From contig JAMPAO010000010.1 in NCBI GenBank assembly GCA_023667165.1, positions 1 to 46,956 of the forward strand: a stretch of 46,956 bases of DNA, in the 5' to 3' direction. The notes under the pieces were generated by a model. It saw only the letters and a list, made by a program, of their open reading frames with translations. It was not told the DNA's origin and made no database searches. Origin of the DNA: Ruminococcus sp. Lineage in GTDB: Bacteria; Bacillota; Clostridia; Oscillospirales; Ruminococcaceae. A program made the position numbers and the translations under genes. Positions 22,008 through 31,279 of the stretch are shown one piece after another (the stretch's first letter is position 1; every line of letters starts with the position of its first letter).

Positions 22008-22694
22008 TCACGGCTTTCTTGAGGTAAGAAAGGCTATAGATCTTTCTATGCTGTCCTTTGAATTTCCCCAGTCCGCGTCCTTTCCCGTATTTCGGTAGTC
22101 GTACATGGAGCAGTATTTGGACACGTCCCCGTAAAGGATCTCGATATATTTTCGGACAAGCTCTCCGCAAAGCTCTTCGAAACTCTCCAGATCCTTTTTT
22201 TGCAGATAATTCGGAGCAATGGAGCGCAGCAGATCAAAATGAGGCAGGCAAATATATTCCTGCTCCCCCAGCAGCCTGCGGAAATCGCCGCTGCCGTACA
22301 TCTCGAAAAATGTGCGCATCAGCCGCTCCATTCCCCAGTCCACCTTTTCGCAGACAAAGCAGCTCCCGTTTATTTCCGAAAGCTTTTTGAGCCCGGCGTT
22401 TTTAGGCTCAAAAAGCTTTTTTCTTGAAAAAAGCCGCCGCTCGGTTTCCTCTAAATGAGTTTGGAGCATAAGGGCAAGGGAAAGACGGTTTTTTTGCCTG
22501 AGCATTTGGGAAAAATGAACCGAACAAAACCCCGCCCGGTTAGTTTCTATCCTTACGTCCGGCTCCATCATTGCCGCGCCCATGATGTATTCCACCGTCC
22601 GCTGCTCCAGCATATCCCTCATTCGGCATATGGGGCAGCCTTCCTTTGGGTCAAGTATCTCGCTGATGGGTATTGTCAGTATGCTTTCACGCAT
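22008..22694 (-). CDS. DUF6062 family protein
   Basis: 228 residues from ATG 22694, preferred over the ATG at 22700 because GGAGG is nine bases ahead. The N-terminus has the family-like IPISEILDPKEGCPICRMRD with a CxxC pair, then MEPDVRIETNRAGFCSVHFS. A second Cys pair region (GSCFVCEK) and a late YICLPHFD give a repeated C-x2-C...H pattern that suggests two zinc-binding units. The function is unknown. It overlaps the PBP gene end by eight bases and is the last gene of the zapA operon. Confidence 0.7.
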   Translation of the reverse strand: MRESILTIPISEILDPKEGCPICRMRDMLEQRTVEYIMGAAMMEPDVRIETNRAGFCSVHFSQMLRQKNRLSLALMLQTHLEETERRLFSRKKLFEPKNAGLKKLSEINGSCFVCEKVDWGMERLMRTFFEMYGSGDFRRLLGEQEYICLPHFDLLRSIAPNYLQKKDLESFEELCGELVRKYIEILYGDVSKYCSMYDYRNTGKDADWGNSKDSIERSIAFLTSRKP

Positions 22695-24810
22695 CTTCAT
22701 TCTCCTCCCGACCGTTATCGTTATTAGACCTGTTATCCGAAAGAATACCGGTTATTTCTTCGGGATCCGCCGTTTTGAGCTTTGCTATATTATACGACCT
22801 GTCGTAGTAGGCAAGGATGATATCCTTTATCATGAGCTTTGACCATTCGCCGTGCTCTATGAAGCCGGAAAAGGCTATCTGCGGATCGTCGGCGGGATAA
22901 AAGCCGATAAACGCCGAGCCTGTGTCGTCCTTTGAGGTCATTTGGGGAGTTCCCGTTTTTATCGCCGTCCTTTCGGGCAGATCGGTCAGCAGATAGCTTG
23001 AGGTGTAATAGTCCTTTACCGACGGATAGCTGTACGCTTCAAACTCCGCAGCCGCCGTCATCCCGCTTATCACCGAATCAAAGGTATATCCCGTTTTATC
23101 TTCTATCACAGCCGCCTGTACGGGAACCGTGCTGCTTACGAGTCTCTCCATATTATAGGTATAAACGCTGTCGACCATATATGTTTCGTACCGCACACCT
23201 CTGTTGGCGATAGTCATTGCTTGAGCCGCCATTTGCAGCGGAGTGACATATGTGTCGGACTGTCCTATTGCCGCCTGAATGACGTTTCCCGCCTGCCAGT
23301 CGAGCTGACGCGCTTTAAAAGTTTCGGGATTGGCGATGTAACCCTTTTTTATTCCTCTTCCCGTTTCAAGACCCATTTCCTCTCCCAGTCCGTAACCCTT
23401 GGCGTAATTTGAGATAAGATCTATCCCGGTGATCCTGCCTACGTCGTAAAAGAAAATATTGCAGGACTCCCGCAGAGCCTCTACAACGTTCAGCCTGTTG
23501 TGATATCCCGTACATTCGGGACTCCAGCCCTCCCAGTAGGTGTAGAATTTGCGGCATTCAACGGTGTCCTCGGGCGATATTATCCCCTCGTTGAGCGCGG
23601 CGGTGGCAGTCACTGTTTTGAATGTGGAACCGGGGCGGTAAAGTCCCGCCGTTGCGCGGTTTGTCAAGGGGGAATTTTCTCCCTTTGCCACCAGCGAATA
23701 ATTGGAAATGTAATCGTTGAGATCGTACGTCGGAGAGGTAGCCGCAGCCAGCAGCGCGCCGCTTTTTGCGTCAAGGACGGTTATCGCTCCCGCATTCGCT
23801 TCCGTTCCCTTTGCGTTCGGCGAGGTCTGACCGTTGAGCCAGCTTATGTGATTTTCAAGGATAGTCTGCACCCTGCGCTGATAGCCGCTGTCGACAGTCA
23901 GCTTTATTGTATTGCCCGGGATCGCCTGCTCGGTGATCTCGTCGCTTACCACTGCTCCGTCCATTATCTCTATGGAGCGCACGCCCTTTGTGCCTCTCAA
24001 AACGCTTTCCATCGCCTTTTCTATGCCGCCCTTGCCCAAGGTATCGTTAAGGGCGTAGCCGCTGTCCTTAAGCTCCGCGTATTCCTCCGCGGAGATCGCG
24101 CCCACCGTTCCGATAAGATGAGGCACAACATCTCCCGTGTTGTTGACCCTGACAGCCTCTTCCACAATGTCTACGCCCTCCAGCTCGTAAGATCTCTCTT
24201 TCAGCCGCACCACTCCGGACATGGGGATATCCTCCGCCATGGTGTAGCGGTTCGATACGGAAAAATCCCGCAGATACATGGTATATCTTATTCCCGCTAT
24301 CACTCTTTTTTCCCTGTCGCTGTATTCGCCGGAGATGCCATAAAGGCTCTCCATCGCGATAATGCATTCCTCCGCCGTGGCATAGACCTGCACTCCGATA
24401 TTTTTCCGCAGTCTTGCAATATCGGCTTCTCTGTCGGGTTCAAACTCAAAGGGGGAGTTTTCGGTAATGGGAAGCTCGTCCTCCCGAACGGCGCCCTCCT
24501 CTTCCAGCATATCGGCGGCGGTAAGAAGTATGCGGTTGATCTCGCCGTTGTCCGAGGAAAAGAACGCCTTTTCTATAACCACGTTAAAACCCGATTTATT
24601 GCTGACCAGATATTCGCCGTTAGCGTCGGCGATCTCTCCCCTGGGAGCGCTGATGACCTGCTTTGCCGTATGGGAGCTTTGAGAGCTTTGCAGGTATGCG
24701 CCGCCGTCCACAAGCTGTAATTTCATCAGCCGTACCGCTCCTGCGGACATTACCGTCAACGTGACCGCCATTATAAATATAAAGCGGAAATTGTCCGTGA
24801 ATTTGTTCAT
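22687..24810 (-). CDS. Class B penicillin-binding protein (PBP2/MrdA-like transpeptidase)
   Basis: 707 residues. One N-terminal membrane anchor (about 9-29) is followed by a dimerisation domain, then a transpeptidase domain with the three active-site motifs in order: SxxK in RPGSTFKTV (near 395), SxN as ESCNIFFYD (near 450), and KTG in AIKTGTPQM (near 617). It cross-links peptidoglycan outside the membrane for elongation or division. About ten bases follow the U32 gene; AGGGTG precedes the ATG. It shares an operon with zapA, which favours a division-linked role, but rodA or ftsW is not adjacent. Confidence 0.88.
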   Translation of the reverse strand: MNKFTDNFRFIFIMAVTLTVMSAGAVRLMKLQLVDGGAYLQSSQSSHTAKQVISAPRGEIADANGEYLVSNKSGFNVVIEKAFFSSDNGEINRILLTAADMLEEEGAVREDELPITENSPFEFEPDREADIARLRKNIGVQVYATAEECIIAMESLYGISGEYSDREKRVIAGIRYTMYLRDFSVSNRYTMAEDIPMSGVVRLKERSYELEGVDIVEEAVRVNNTGDVVPHLIGTVGAISAEEYAELKDSGYALNDTLGKGGIEKAMESVLRGTKGVRSIEIMDGAVVSDEITEQAIPGNTIKLTVDSGYQRRVQTILENHISWLNGQTSPNAKGTEANAGAITVLDAKSGALLAAATSPTYDLNDYISNYSLVAKGENSPLTNRATAGLYRPGSTFKTVTATAALNEGIISPEDTVECRKFYTYWEGWSPECTGYHNRLNVVEALRESCNIFFYDVGRITGIDLISNYAKGYGLGEEMGLETGRGIKKGYIANPETFKARQLDWQAGNVIQAAIGQSDTYVTPLQMAAQAMTIANRGVRYETYMVDSVYTYNMERLVSSTVPVQAAVIEDKTGYTFDSVISGMTAAAEFEAYSYPSVKDYYTSSYLLTDLPERTAIKTGTPQMTSKDDTGSAFIGFYPADDPQIAFSGFIEHGEWSKLMIKDIILAYYDRSYNIAKLKTADPEEITGILSDNRSNNDNGREENEDA

Positions 24811-24820
24811 CTAAAACACC

Positions 24821-26890
24821 CTAATAAATTCCTCTGTAATACAGTCCTCTTGTAAATTTGCCGCCGGGATCTCCTCCCGCAGCGTATCTTTTTATTATTT
24901 CCGCGCCTTTATCGGGCTGTTCGTTTCCAAGGTCGATAACAATGAATCCGATACCCGAAAAATCTCCCTGCTTGTCCGAGGTTTCGAGTATATCGCAGTT
25001 GAGGATCGTCGCATACCCTTCCCCGCACCTTACGGGAAATACCCTGCCCGTGCGGTCGGTAACGCTGCCCGTGCATCCCGCACAGCCTGTCTGCGCCTTT
25101 ATCGGGCAGTTTTTTACCGTCATAAGAGGCAGCCTGCCGTATGCGTATATACCTGCGGGGATCTCCTTTCTGAGTGCGGAAACAGCCGCCGCCCTCATTT
25201 CAAAGGAAACGGTCACGTCCTCCATTCCCAGCATTCCGCATTGCTTTACCGCAAAGGAATTGGCGGCGTTAAGTCCCGTTCCTCCGTGGATATGTATATC
25301 CTTTAGCTGACCGAGAACGCCGATATGAGTGAGATTTTCGCAGATAAAATGCTCAAATCCCTTTTCTCTCAGCGATCGCAGGCGCACAAGCAGCTTATCC
25401 TCGTCGGAAACCATCACCGGAAGGCTTACTGCCGTCATTTTTATCATACGGGGATCGAATTCCCCGCTTTCGCACGCCCTCATCGGCATGATAAGCATGG
25501 AACATATACCGGCAGCCGCTTCCGCCGTCGTAATATTATCCGTTCTGACACGTATCTCGGGTTTTCCGCAGCTCTTGACGCAGTTGAACTCCTCCTGCTG
25601 CCCGCAGTGACAGATCCTGTAACGGGGAGTGTTTCTTTTTATCTGCTCATCGTCCGCACGGCGGACAGCCTCTCTGCGCATACGGTTAAGCTCCGACGCG
25701 GGCAAGGTAACGCCCCCGCTTATGTGACAGGATATGCCTGCAAGAGAGTATCTCGTACCTCCCAGCTTTGAAAGCTGCCTTACGGCATCATCCTCGGTCA
25801 GGCTGCGTTTTACCGCTTTTTCGGGAACGCTTCCGTATATTATGCCCGTTATGTCGCCGCTGATGTATTCAAGGCGGGAACCTTCGTTTTCCTTTGCGGT
25901 AAATTCAAATGATATCCGTCCGCTTTTGCGCTCGTTTTTGTACAGGGAGGCAAGCTGCGGAAGAACGTCCTTTGCCGCCGCCGCGTCCTCTTTAGTACGA
26001 TGACCGAACATTTCCCCGCCCGTTTTTCCCGTAAGATATCCGTCGGTAAAGCCGCCTCTTGAAAAAACAGCCTCCAGACGGCGCAGCTTTTCCGCGCAGG
26101 CAGCGCTTTCTTTATCCTCAAGGCTGCATCTTACGGCGTCTACTGCCGCAGCCGCATATTCCGGACGCTTCATTCTGCCCTCTATCTTTAACGAGGCGCA
26201 GCCTGCCGCCGCCAGCTTGTCAGTATGAGCGCACAATGACATATCCTTTAGGGAAAGAGCGTAGTATTCTCCCGTTTCTCTCATATTGCCGAGCGCCGAA
26301 AAGGGAAGGCGGCAGCTTTGGGCGCACTGCCCTCTGTTGGCGCTTCTCGACCCTATGACCGCGCTCATATAGCATTGTCCCGAAAGGCACATACACTGAG
26401 CGCCGTGAACGAATACCTCGACGTCGATCCCCGAGGCGCATATTTTTTCTGTCTGCTCCAGCGTCAGCTCTCTGGCGGCAACGACCCTGCAAAAACCCAG
26501 CCGCCTTGCCGCAGCCGCGCCGAGAGGGGTATGCAGCGTCATCTGTGTGGACGCGTGCAGTGGCATTTCGGGAACGGCGCGGGAGGCTATGAGAGCGGCT
26601 CCCATATCCTGGATAATAAGTCCGTCTATTCCTATCTCTGCGGAAAACTCGACCGCTTTTGCAAATTCCTCCGTTTCGCTGTCAAAGATCACAACGTTCA
26701 TTGCCCTGTACAGCTTTACGGAGTGAAGGTGACAGTACCTTACGGCTTCTTTCAGTTCCTCATCGGAGAAATTAACGGCGTTTGCCCTGGCGGAAAACCT
26801 TCTGCCGCCCGCATAAACGCCGTCGGCTCCGCTCCTTACGGCTGCGTAAAGGCTCTCCATCCCGCCTGCGGGAGCAAGTATTTCGGGCAA
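24821..26890 (-). CDS. Peptidase U32 family protein
   Basis: About 689 residues. I choose TTG 26890 because GGGGGAGGA lies six bases ahead; the TTG at 26911 overlaps the zapA stop. The N-terminal half is a U32 TIM-barrel-like domain: PEILAPAGGMESL, GADGVYAGGRRFSAR, the signature VFVHGAQCMCLSGQCYMS, and RSANRGQCAQSCRLPF with clustered Cys that probably hold an iron-sulphur site. The C-terminal half contains the DUF3656-type region and further Cys (CPIKAQTGCAGC). Family members include collagenase-like proteases and RNA hydroxylation proteins (RlhA); the role here is undetermined. Confidence 0.82.
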   Translation of the reverse strand: MPEILAPAGGMESLYAAVRSGADGVYAGGRRFSARANAVNFSDEELKEAVRYCHLHSVKLYRAMNVVIFDSETEEFAKAVEFSAEIGIDGLIIQDMGAALIASRAVPEMPLHASTQMTLHTPLGAAAARRLGFCRVVAARELTLEQTEKICASGIDVEVFVHGAQCMCLSGQCYMSAVIGSRSANRGQCAQSCRLPFSALGNMRETGEYYALSLKDMSLCAHTDKLAAAGCASLKIEGRMKRPEYAAAAVDAVRCSLEDKESAACAEKLRRLEAVFSRGGFTDGYLTGKTGGEMFGHRTKEDAAAAKDVLPQLASLYKNERKSGRISFEFTAKENEGSRLEYISGDITGIIYGSVPEKAVKRSLTEDDAVRQLSKLGGTRYSLAGISCHISGGVTLPASELNRMRREAVRRADDEQIKRNTPRYRICHCGQQEEFNCVKSCGKPEIRVRTDNITTAEAAAGICSMLIMPMRACESGEFDPRMIKMTAVSLPVMVSDEDKLLVRLRSLREKGFEHFICENLTHIGVLGQLKDIHIHGGTGLNAANSFAVKQCGMLGMEDVTVSFEMRAAAVSALRKEIPAGIYAYGRLPLMTVKNCPIKAQTGCAGCTGSVTDRTGRVFPVRCGEGYATILNCDILETSDKQGDFSGIGFIVIDLGNEQPDKGAEIIKRYAAGGDPGGKFTRGLYYRGIY

Positions 26891-26907
26891 TGTATGTCCT
26901 CCCCCGG

Positions 26908-27693
26908 TCAACGTATTGTCTTTCCTTTATTTACGAAATCGGCAAGACTGCTCATGTTCATACCATTCTGCTGTGATAATCCGTCATTATTTCCAGTTTT
27001 CGCATTCTTTCGTCCGCCTCCGTCAGCGTTATTTTGTCCCTTTGAGATCTCGCGCGTTTCCGTTTTCCCGCCGCTACTGGCGCCGTCGCCGTCGTCGTCC
27101 GGCTTGTCGTAGACGGTTTTCTTCCTCGGCTCTCTTTTGGGCGGCAGAGAGGCGGCGGACTGCTTTACATCGTCCTTACCCGAGGGAGGCTCGTTTGCCG
27201 CAGCCGTTTTTTCGGAAGCGGGAGAAACGTCCTTTTTCTCTCCCGCTTCTTCCGCCGCACCGCATGCAAGAACGGTCACGGCGGGTGTGATGGTGTTCTC
27301 CATAACAAGCTGCTCGCACTCGTAAAGAGGCGCGCGCTTTTTAAGCTCCGCGTTTTCCTTTTCCAAATCCGATATTTTTTCCTCAAGCTCCTTCAGCCTT
27401 GCGGACAGCTTTGCTTTCTCGGCTCTCGCCTTGGCTGCGTCGTCCACGTAAGCCTTTATCTGAGTGCGCACGTTGGCTATGCTCTGTCCCGCCTTATACG
27501 CCGTATCGAGAGAGGTAAGGGCAACAAACACTGCCGCGTTCTGAACCCCGAAGCCGGGTTTGGATCTTGTCAGCTCGTTTATTTCCCTGTCCACCCTTTC
27601 AGCAAGCTCCAAAAGATATTCCGGCTCGTCGTCGGTACGCAGATTATAATCCTTTCCGCATATATTGACCCTGACTTTATTTTCAATACTCAT
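26908..27693 (-). CDS. zapA: ZapA-type cell-division protein with long C-terminal extension
   Basis: 261 residues. The first 95 match ZapA: KVRVNICGKDYNLRTDDEPE, LLELAERVDREINEL, and NAAVFVALTSLDTAYKA. A coiled coil follows (about 85-130). ZapA tetramers bundle FtsZ filaments at the division ring. Normal ZapA is about 85-100 residues; here a further 130 residues are Lys/Glu/Pro/Ser-rich and probably disordered, with a short conserved-looking tail ADFVNKGKTIR. First gene of the operon. Confidence 0.85.
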   Translation of the reverse strand: MSIENKVRVNICGKDYNLRTDDEPEYLLELAERVDREINELTRSKPGFGVQNAAVFVALTSLDTAYKAGQSIANVRTQIKAYVDDAAKARAEKAKLSARLKELEEKISDLEKENAELKKRAPLYECEQLVMENTITPAVTVLACGAAEEAGEKKDVSPASEKTAAANEPPSGKDDVKQSAASLPPKREPRKKTVYDKPDDDGDGASSGGKTETREISKGQNNADGGGRKNAKTGNNDGLSQQNGMNMSSLADFVNKGKTIR

Positions 27694-27743
27694 CTGTCCG
27701 TTCCTTTCCGCTTTTATGCGATCGTTTTTACGGTATTTCTATT

Positions 27744-27772
27744 ATTATACAACATATCTCCGGAAATTTCAA
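27744..27772 (-). promoter_or_regulatory. Sigma-A promoter of the zapA-U32-PBP2-DUF6062 operon
   Basis: On the minus strand TTGAAA (27772-27767), 17 bases, TATAAT (27749-27744), about 50 bases before the zapA start. Confidence 0.75.
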
Positions 27773-27827
27773 GACAAAATGAGCTATAGTTTAAAATATT
27801 TATTTTACGGCGCGGGATATGCCCATG

Positions 27828-28928
27828 CTATTCGGCGCCGTCCGAATGCGCCGCTCTTTTTTCAATGCTTTCCTTTGCAAGCATATACGCAGCCGACATC
27901 AAGGGTATGCCGAGCATTATGCCGAGCGCTCCGCCCAGCTCCGCTCCCGCTATTATGCTTATGAGGATAAGCAGAGGGGGAAGTCCCACGCTTTTGCCCA
28001 CAACCCTGGGATAGATTATGTTGTTCTCAAGCTGCTGCAAAACTATTATGAATACGATAAACCACATGGCCGAGGACGGCTTTGCCAGAAACAGCACCAG
28101 CACGGACGGAACGGCTCCGATAAACGCCCCCGCCACGGGTACGAGAGCGGTCACGCCGATTATCGTGCTTATAAGCAGCGGATATTCAAATCCGAATACG
28201 ACCATTCCCGCAAAGCAAAGCGATCCCAGCACCACCGCCTCAGCAAGCTGCCCACTTATGAAATTTACAAGGCAGGAATTTACCGCGCCTATGACCCTTG
28301 CCGTTTTTTTGTACGTTTTTTCGCTCATTGCCGCCTGAGCCGCCGAGCTTATGAAGTCCAGCAGTCTTTTTTTGTCCGCAAGGACGTATACCGACAGAAC
28401 CGCCCCCACAAGGAAATAGCCGGCTGTTTTGATAAATCCCGCCGTGGCGGTAAAGGTCCTGCCGAATATTTCCGGAAGTCTGTCGGTCAGCTCCGCCAGC
28501 AGTCTGTCCGCCATAGTCAGTATTCCCAAGGCGTCGCGCTCCGCTCCGCTTTCGCACCGTCTGCGGAAATCGTTGTAATATCCGTCAATGCTGCCCGCGA
28601 AAAGAGTGATATTGTCTATGAGCTTTGGGATAATTATCCAAATAACGGCGGTTATGACCCCGACTATCATTAGGTATACCGTGGCAATGGCGAAATATCT
28701 GCATATTTTTCCGCTTCGTCCGCCCCGCAGCTTCAGGTAAAGCCTTTCAAAAAAGCCGACCCCCGGTTCGATGACCGCCGCAAGAATGACGCCTATGACA
28801 ATGGGGATCAGCGCTCCGGATAATTTTTTTATACCGGAAACAAATATTTCGGGACGAAACAGCGCCGCCGCAGCAGCAAAAAATATTACTGCCGCCGGCA
28901 GCAGCTTTTTTATATCGCTGCTGTTCAT
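27828..28928 (-). CDS. AI-2E family (PerM-type) transporter
   Basis: 366 residues from ATG 28928, behind GGAGGTCATTATC; the longer frame from 28988 runs into a palindromic repeat and is rejected. It has about seven or eight membrane segments with the family pattern: an N-terminal pair, a variable charged middle (GSIDGYYNDFRRRCE), and the conserved C-terminal IYPRVVGKSVGLPPLLILIS and GIMLGIPLMSAAYML segments. Some relatives export autoinducer-2 or act as ion antiporters; the substrate here is unknown. It is transcribed alone, toward the zapA operon. Confidence 0.85.
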   Translation of the reverse strand: MNSSDIKKLLPAAVIFFAAAAALFRPEIFVSGIKKLSGALIPIVIGVILAAVIEPGVGFFERLYLKLRGGRSGKICRYFAIATVYLMIVGVITAVIWIIIPKLIDNITLFAGSIDGYYNDFRRRCESGAERDALGILTMADRLLAELTDRLPEIFGRTFTATAGFIKTAGYFLVGAVLSVYVLADKKRLLDFISSAAQAAMSEKTYKKTARVIGAVNSCLVNFISGQLAEAVVLGSLCFAGMVVFGFEYPLLISTIIGVTALVPVAGAFIGAVPSVLVLFLAKPSSAMWFIVFIIVLQQLENNIIYPRVVGKSVGLPPLLILISIIAGAELGGALGIMLGIPLMSAAYMLAKESIEKRAAHSDGAE

Positions 28929-28947
28929 GATAATGACCTCCGGTTTC

Positions 28948-29110
28948 AGAACCCATACCAATAGGCGAAGTGTGCGGATTTTCGGCAAGATTTTGCCGAT
29001 GATAAGGCAAAAATCCGCAGCAATACTTGTTGTATTACAAGGATTTTTAACGCAGTCATCGGTAAAAGATTGCCGAAAAGACGTACGTTGTGCCTATTGG
29101 TATGGGTTCT
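28948..29110. repeat. 163-bp palindromic MITE-like element
   Basis: Perfect 19-bp terminal inverted repeats, AGAACCCATACCAATAGGC at the left and its complement at the right, bound an element that is palindromic through most of its length. The inner arms pair as TTTTCGGCAA-x2-TTTT-x-CCGATGA and again as CAAAAATCC...GGATTTTT, around a TTG centre. No ORF spans it and no clear target duplication is visible. It sits just upstream of the transporter's ribosome site. Confidence 0.75.
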
Positions 29111-29257
29111 TAGGGAATTGTTTTTGACGGTCGGTATACCGCACACTGTCGGAGCAAGGCGTAAGATCGGGCGCGCGGCTTGGGAAAGAATGCAAGAAAT
29201 GACAGTCAGCCGCGAACATTTCCGTATCTTTTCTCGGACTGCGGGGTTAAGACAACA

Positions 29258-29331
29258 CCGCACAAAGAACGGCTAACGCCTTTGCGCACGTCCTGCTTGC
29301 ATATTTTCCGCGGTATTGCCCTAATTTTATT
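29258..29331 (-). repeat. Dispersed 76-bp noncoding repeat, copy 1
   Basis: This segment matches 41368-41443 (inverted) at about 59 of 76 positions by eye, with an identical 11-base core GCGGAAAATAT. It lies in the 29111-29513 gap, which otherwise holds only the promoter of the following gene. Confidence 0.6.
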
Positions 29332-29410
29332 CTTTGCTCTGATATATTATATGCCTTTGCCGAAAATTTATCATAAATATTGTGCATTATGGAGTTTTAT
29401 AACTGCACGC

Positions 29411-29439
29411 TTGCAAAAAAGTTGTTTATATGCTATAAT
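29411..29439 (+). promoter_or_regulatory. Sigma-A promoter of the GH13 gene
   Basis: TTGCAA (29411-29416), 17 bases, TATAAT (29434-29439), about 75 bases before the GH13 start. Confidence 0.75.
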
Positions 29440-29513
29440 AAAATATAAGTGAGGAAAAATGCGGACTGCGTTTTTTCAGGCACATATCAAGGAAAGGCGG
29501 TAACATAAATATC

Positions 29514-31244
29514 ATGTCAAATTCACCGGAATGGATCAAAAAATCAGCGGTTTATCACATCTATCCAATGGGTTTCTGCGGCTGTGAGCGCAGCCGCGCG
29601 GAGCTTTCGGGAGAGCCTGTTCACAGGATAAAAAAAATAATCGAATGGATACCTCATCTTAAAGCCATGCATATCAATGCGGTTTATCTCGGTCCCGTGT
29701 TCGAATCGGCGGCTCACGGCTATGACACCACGGATTACACCAGGATAGACGCAAGACTCGGCACCAACGAGGACTTTACCGAGGTATGCAAGGCGCTGCA
29801 CGACAACGGAATAAGGGTAATACTCGACGGAGTTTTCAACCATGTGGGCAGAGAACACGCCGCATTTAAAGATATTCAGAAAAACCGCAGTAATTCCAAA
29901 TACTGCGGCTGGTTCTGCAATCTGAATTTCGGAGGAAATTCCCCCTATAACGACGGCTTCTGGTACGAGGGCTGGAACAACTGCTACGATCTTGTCAAGC
30001 TAAACCTCAAAAACAACGAGGTGGTGGAATATCTTCTGGGCGCCGTAAAAATGTGGATAGATACCTGGGATATCGACGGTATCCGCTTTGACGCAGCGGA
30101 CTGTCTGGATAACGATTTTATCAAGCGCATACACAGCTTTACGCGCAGCCTGAAGTCCGATTTCTGGCTCATGGGCGAGATCATTCACGGAGATTACCGC
30201 AGATGGGCAAATCCCGAAATGTTCGACTGCGTTACGAATTACCAGTGCTTTAAGGGGATATATTCCTCCCACAACGACCGCAACTATTTCGAGATAGCTC
30301 ATTCCATCGAATATCAGATGGGTCAGTACGGCGATATCTATATGTACAATTTTGTCGACAATCACGACGTGGCAAGGCTTGCAAGCCAGCTTACCGATTA
30401 CGGCAGGATAAACTGCTGCTATACGCTGCTTTATACAATGTACGGCGTTCCGTCCGTATATTACGGAAGCGAATTCGGAATAAAGGGAGCAAAGGGCCGC
30501 GGCGCGGACGCGGATCTGGCTATCCGCCCGTGTCTGGAGCTTGACGATATTCCCGGCAGGGACGATACCCTTTTCAGGCACATCTGCGACCTGGGCAACA
30601 TAAGGAGCCAATACCCCGCGCTGCAGTCAGGCTCGTACAAGAAGCTGGAGCTTAAAAACCAGACTTTCCTCTATCAGCGCGAAAAGGACGGTCAGACCGT
30701 TTATATAGCGCTTAATATCAGCGACGGAGATTATACCTTTAACATAAATACAGGCTATTCCCGTCTTGCCGACCGCCTTACGGGAAAGCATTTCGACGTA
30801 AACGGCGGAAACGCAAGCGTTACGGTGCCGAAAAATCACTCTATGATACTGGTTGACGCGCAATCGGGCAGCTTCAGCGAAAGCGATCATGCACAAACAG
30901 TACCTGTTTCCGCGCCGGAAACGGTATCAGCCGTTCAGTCCGAGGCGGCTCCCGCCGGCGGGGAGAAAAATCGGGAAGAGCCCGTATTCAAGGGAACCCC
31001 CTCCGCAGGTATACCCGAGGGCAGAAAAATAGTTATAGGCGGTCATTACAGGCATTTCAAGGGCGGCGATTACGTGGTGCTGAATGTGGCGAGAGATCAC
31101 GAAACCTGCGAGGAGCAGGCAGTGTATATGCAGATATACGACAAGCCGCGTATCTGGGTAAGACCCTTGAAAATGTTCCTTGAGGACGTAAACGATCACG
31201 GCAATATCAAGCCGAGGTTCGAATATCTGGAAAATATCGAATGA
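29514..31244 (+). CDS. GH13 alpha-amylase-family protein fused to a DUF1653 domain
   Basis: 576 residues without a signal peptide, so cytoplasmic. The N-terminal 430 residues are a GH13 barrel: YHIYPMGFCG, LGPVFESAAHGYDTTDY, VILDGVFNHVG, then the nucleophile in IDGIRFDAAD (near 193), the acid in LMGEIIHG (near 222), and FVDNHDVAR (near 283). A Ser/Ala/Glu linker (about 445-500) joins a C-terminal domain with GGHYRHFKGGDYVVLNVARD and WVRPLKMFLEDV, matching DUF1653. That domain is normally a separate small protein. It probably acts on maltodextrins or related alpha-glucans; the exact specificity is unclear. Confidence 0.85.
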   Translation: MSNSPEWIKKSAVYHIYPMGFCGCERSRAELSGEPVHRIKKIIEWIPHLKAMHINAVYLGPVFESAAHGYDTTDYTRIDARLGTNEDFTEVCKALHDNGIRVILDGVFNHVGREHAAFKDIQKNRSNSKYCGWFCNLNFGGNSPYNDGFWYEGWNNCYDLVKLNLKNNEVVEYLLGAVKMWIDTWDIDGIRFDAADCLDNDFIKRIHSFTRSLKSDFWLMGEIIHGDYRRWANPEMFDCVTNYQCFKGIYSSHNDRNYFEIAHSIEYQMGQYGDIYMYNFVDNHDVARLASQLTDYGRINCCYTLLYTMYGVPSVYYGSEFGIKGAKGRGADADLAIRPCLELDDIPGRDDTLFRHICDLGNIRSQYPALQSGSYKKLELKNQTFLYQREKDGQTVYIALNISDGDYTFNINTGYSRLADRLTGKHFDVNGGNASVTVPKNHSMILVDAQSGSFSESDHAQTVPVSAPETVSAVQSEAAPAGGEKNREEPVFKGTPSAGIPEGRKIVIGGHYRHFKGGDYVVLNVARDHETCEEQAVYMQIYDKPRIWVRPLKMFLEDVNDHGNIKPRFEYLENIE

Positions 31245-31279
31245 TCCCGCGATACCATTGAAAGGACGGTGACTGCTGT

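Noticed and set aside
22932..24720. Long rightward open frames opposite the PBP2 gene
   Set aside because: They are antisense to a gene with all three transpeptidase motifs and have no ribosome sites or recognisable domains.
28948..28988. N-terminal extension of the AI-2E family protein into the palindromic element
   Set aside because: The extra residues are a translation of the inverted repeat, and a strong ribosome site marks the start at 28928.
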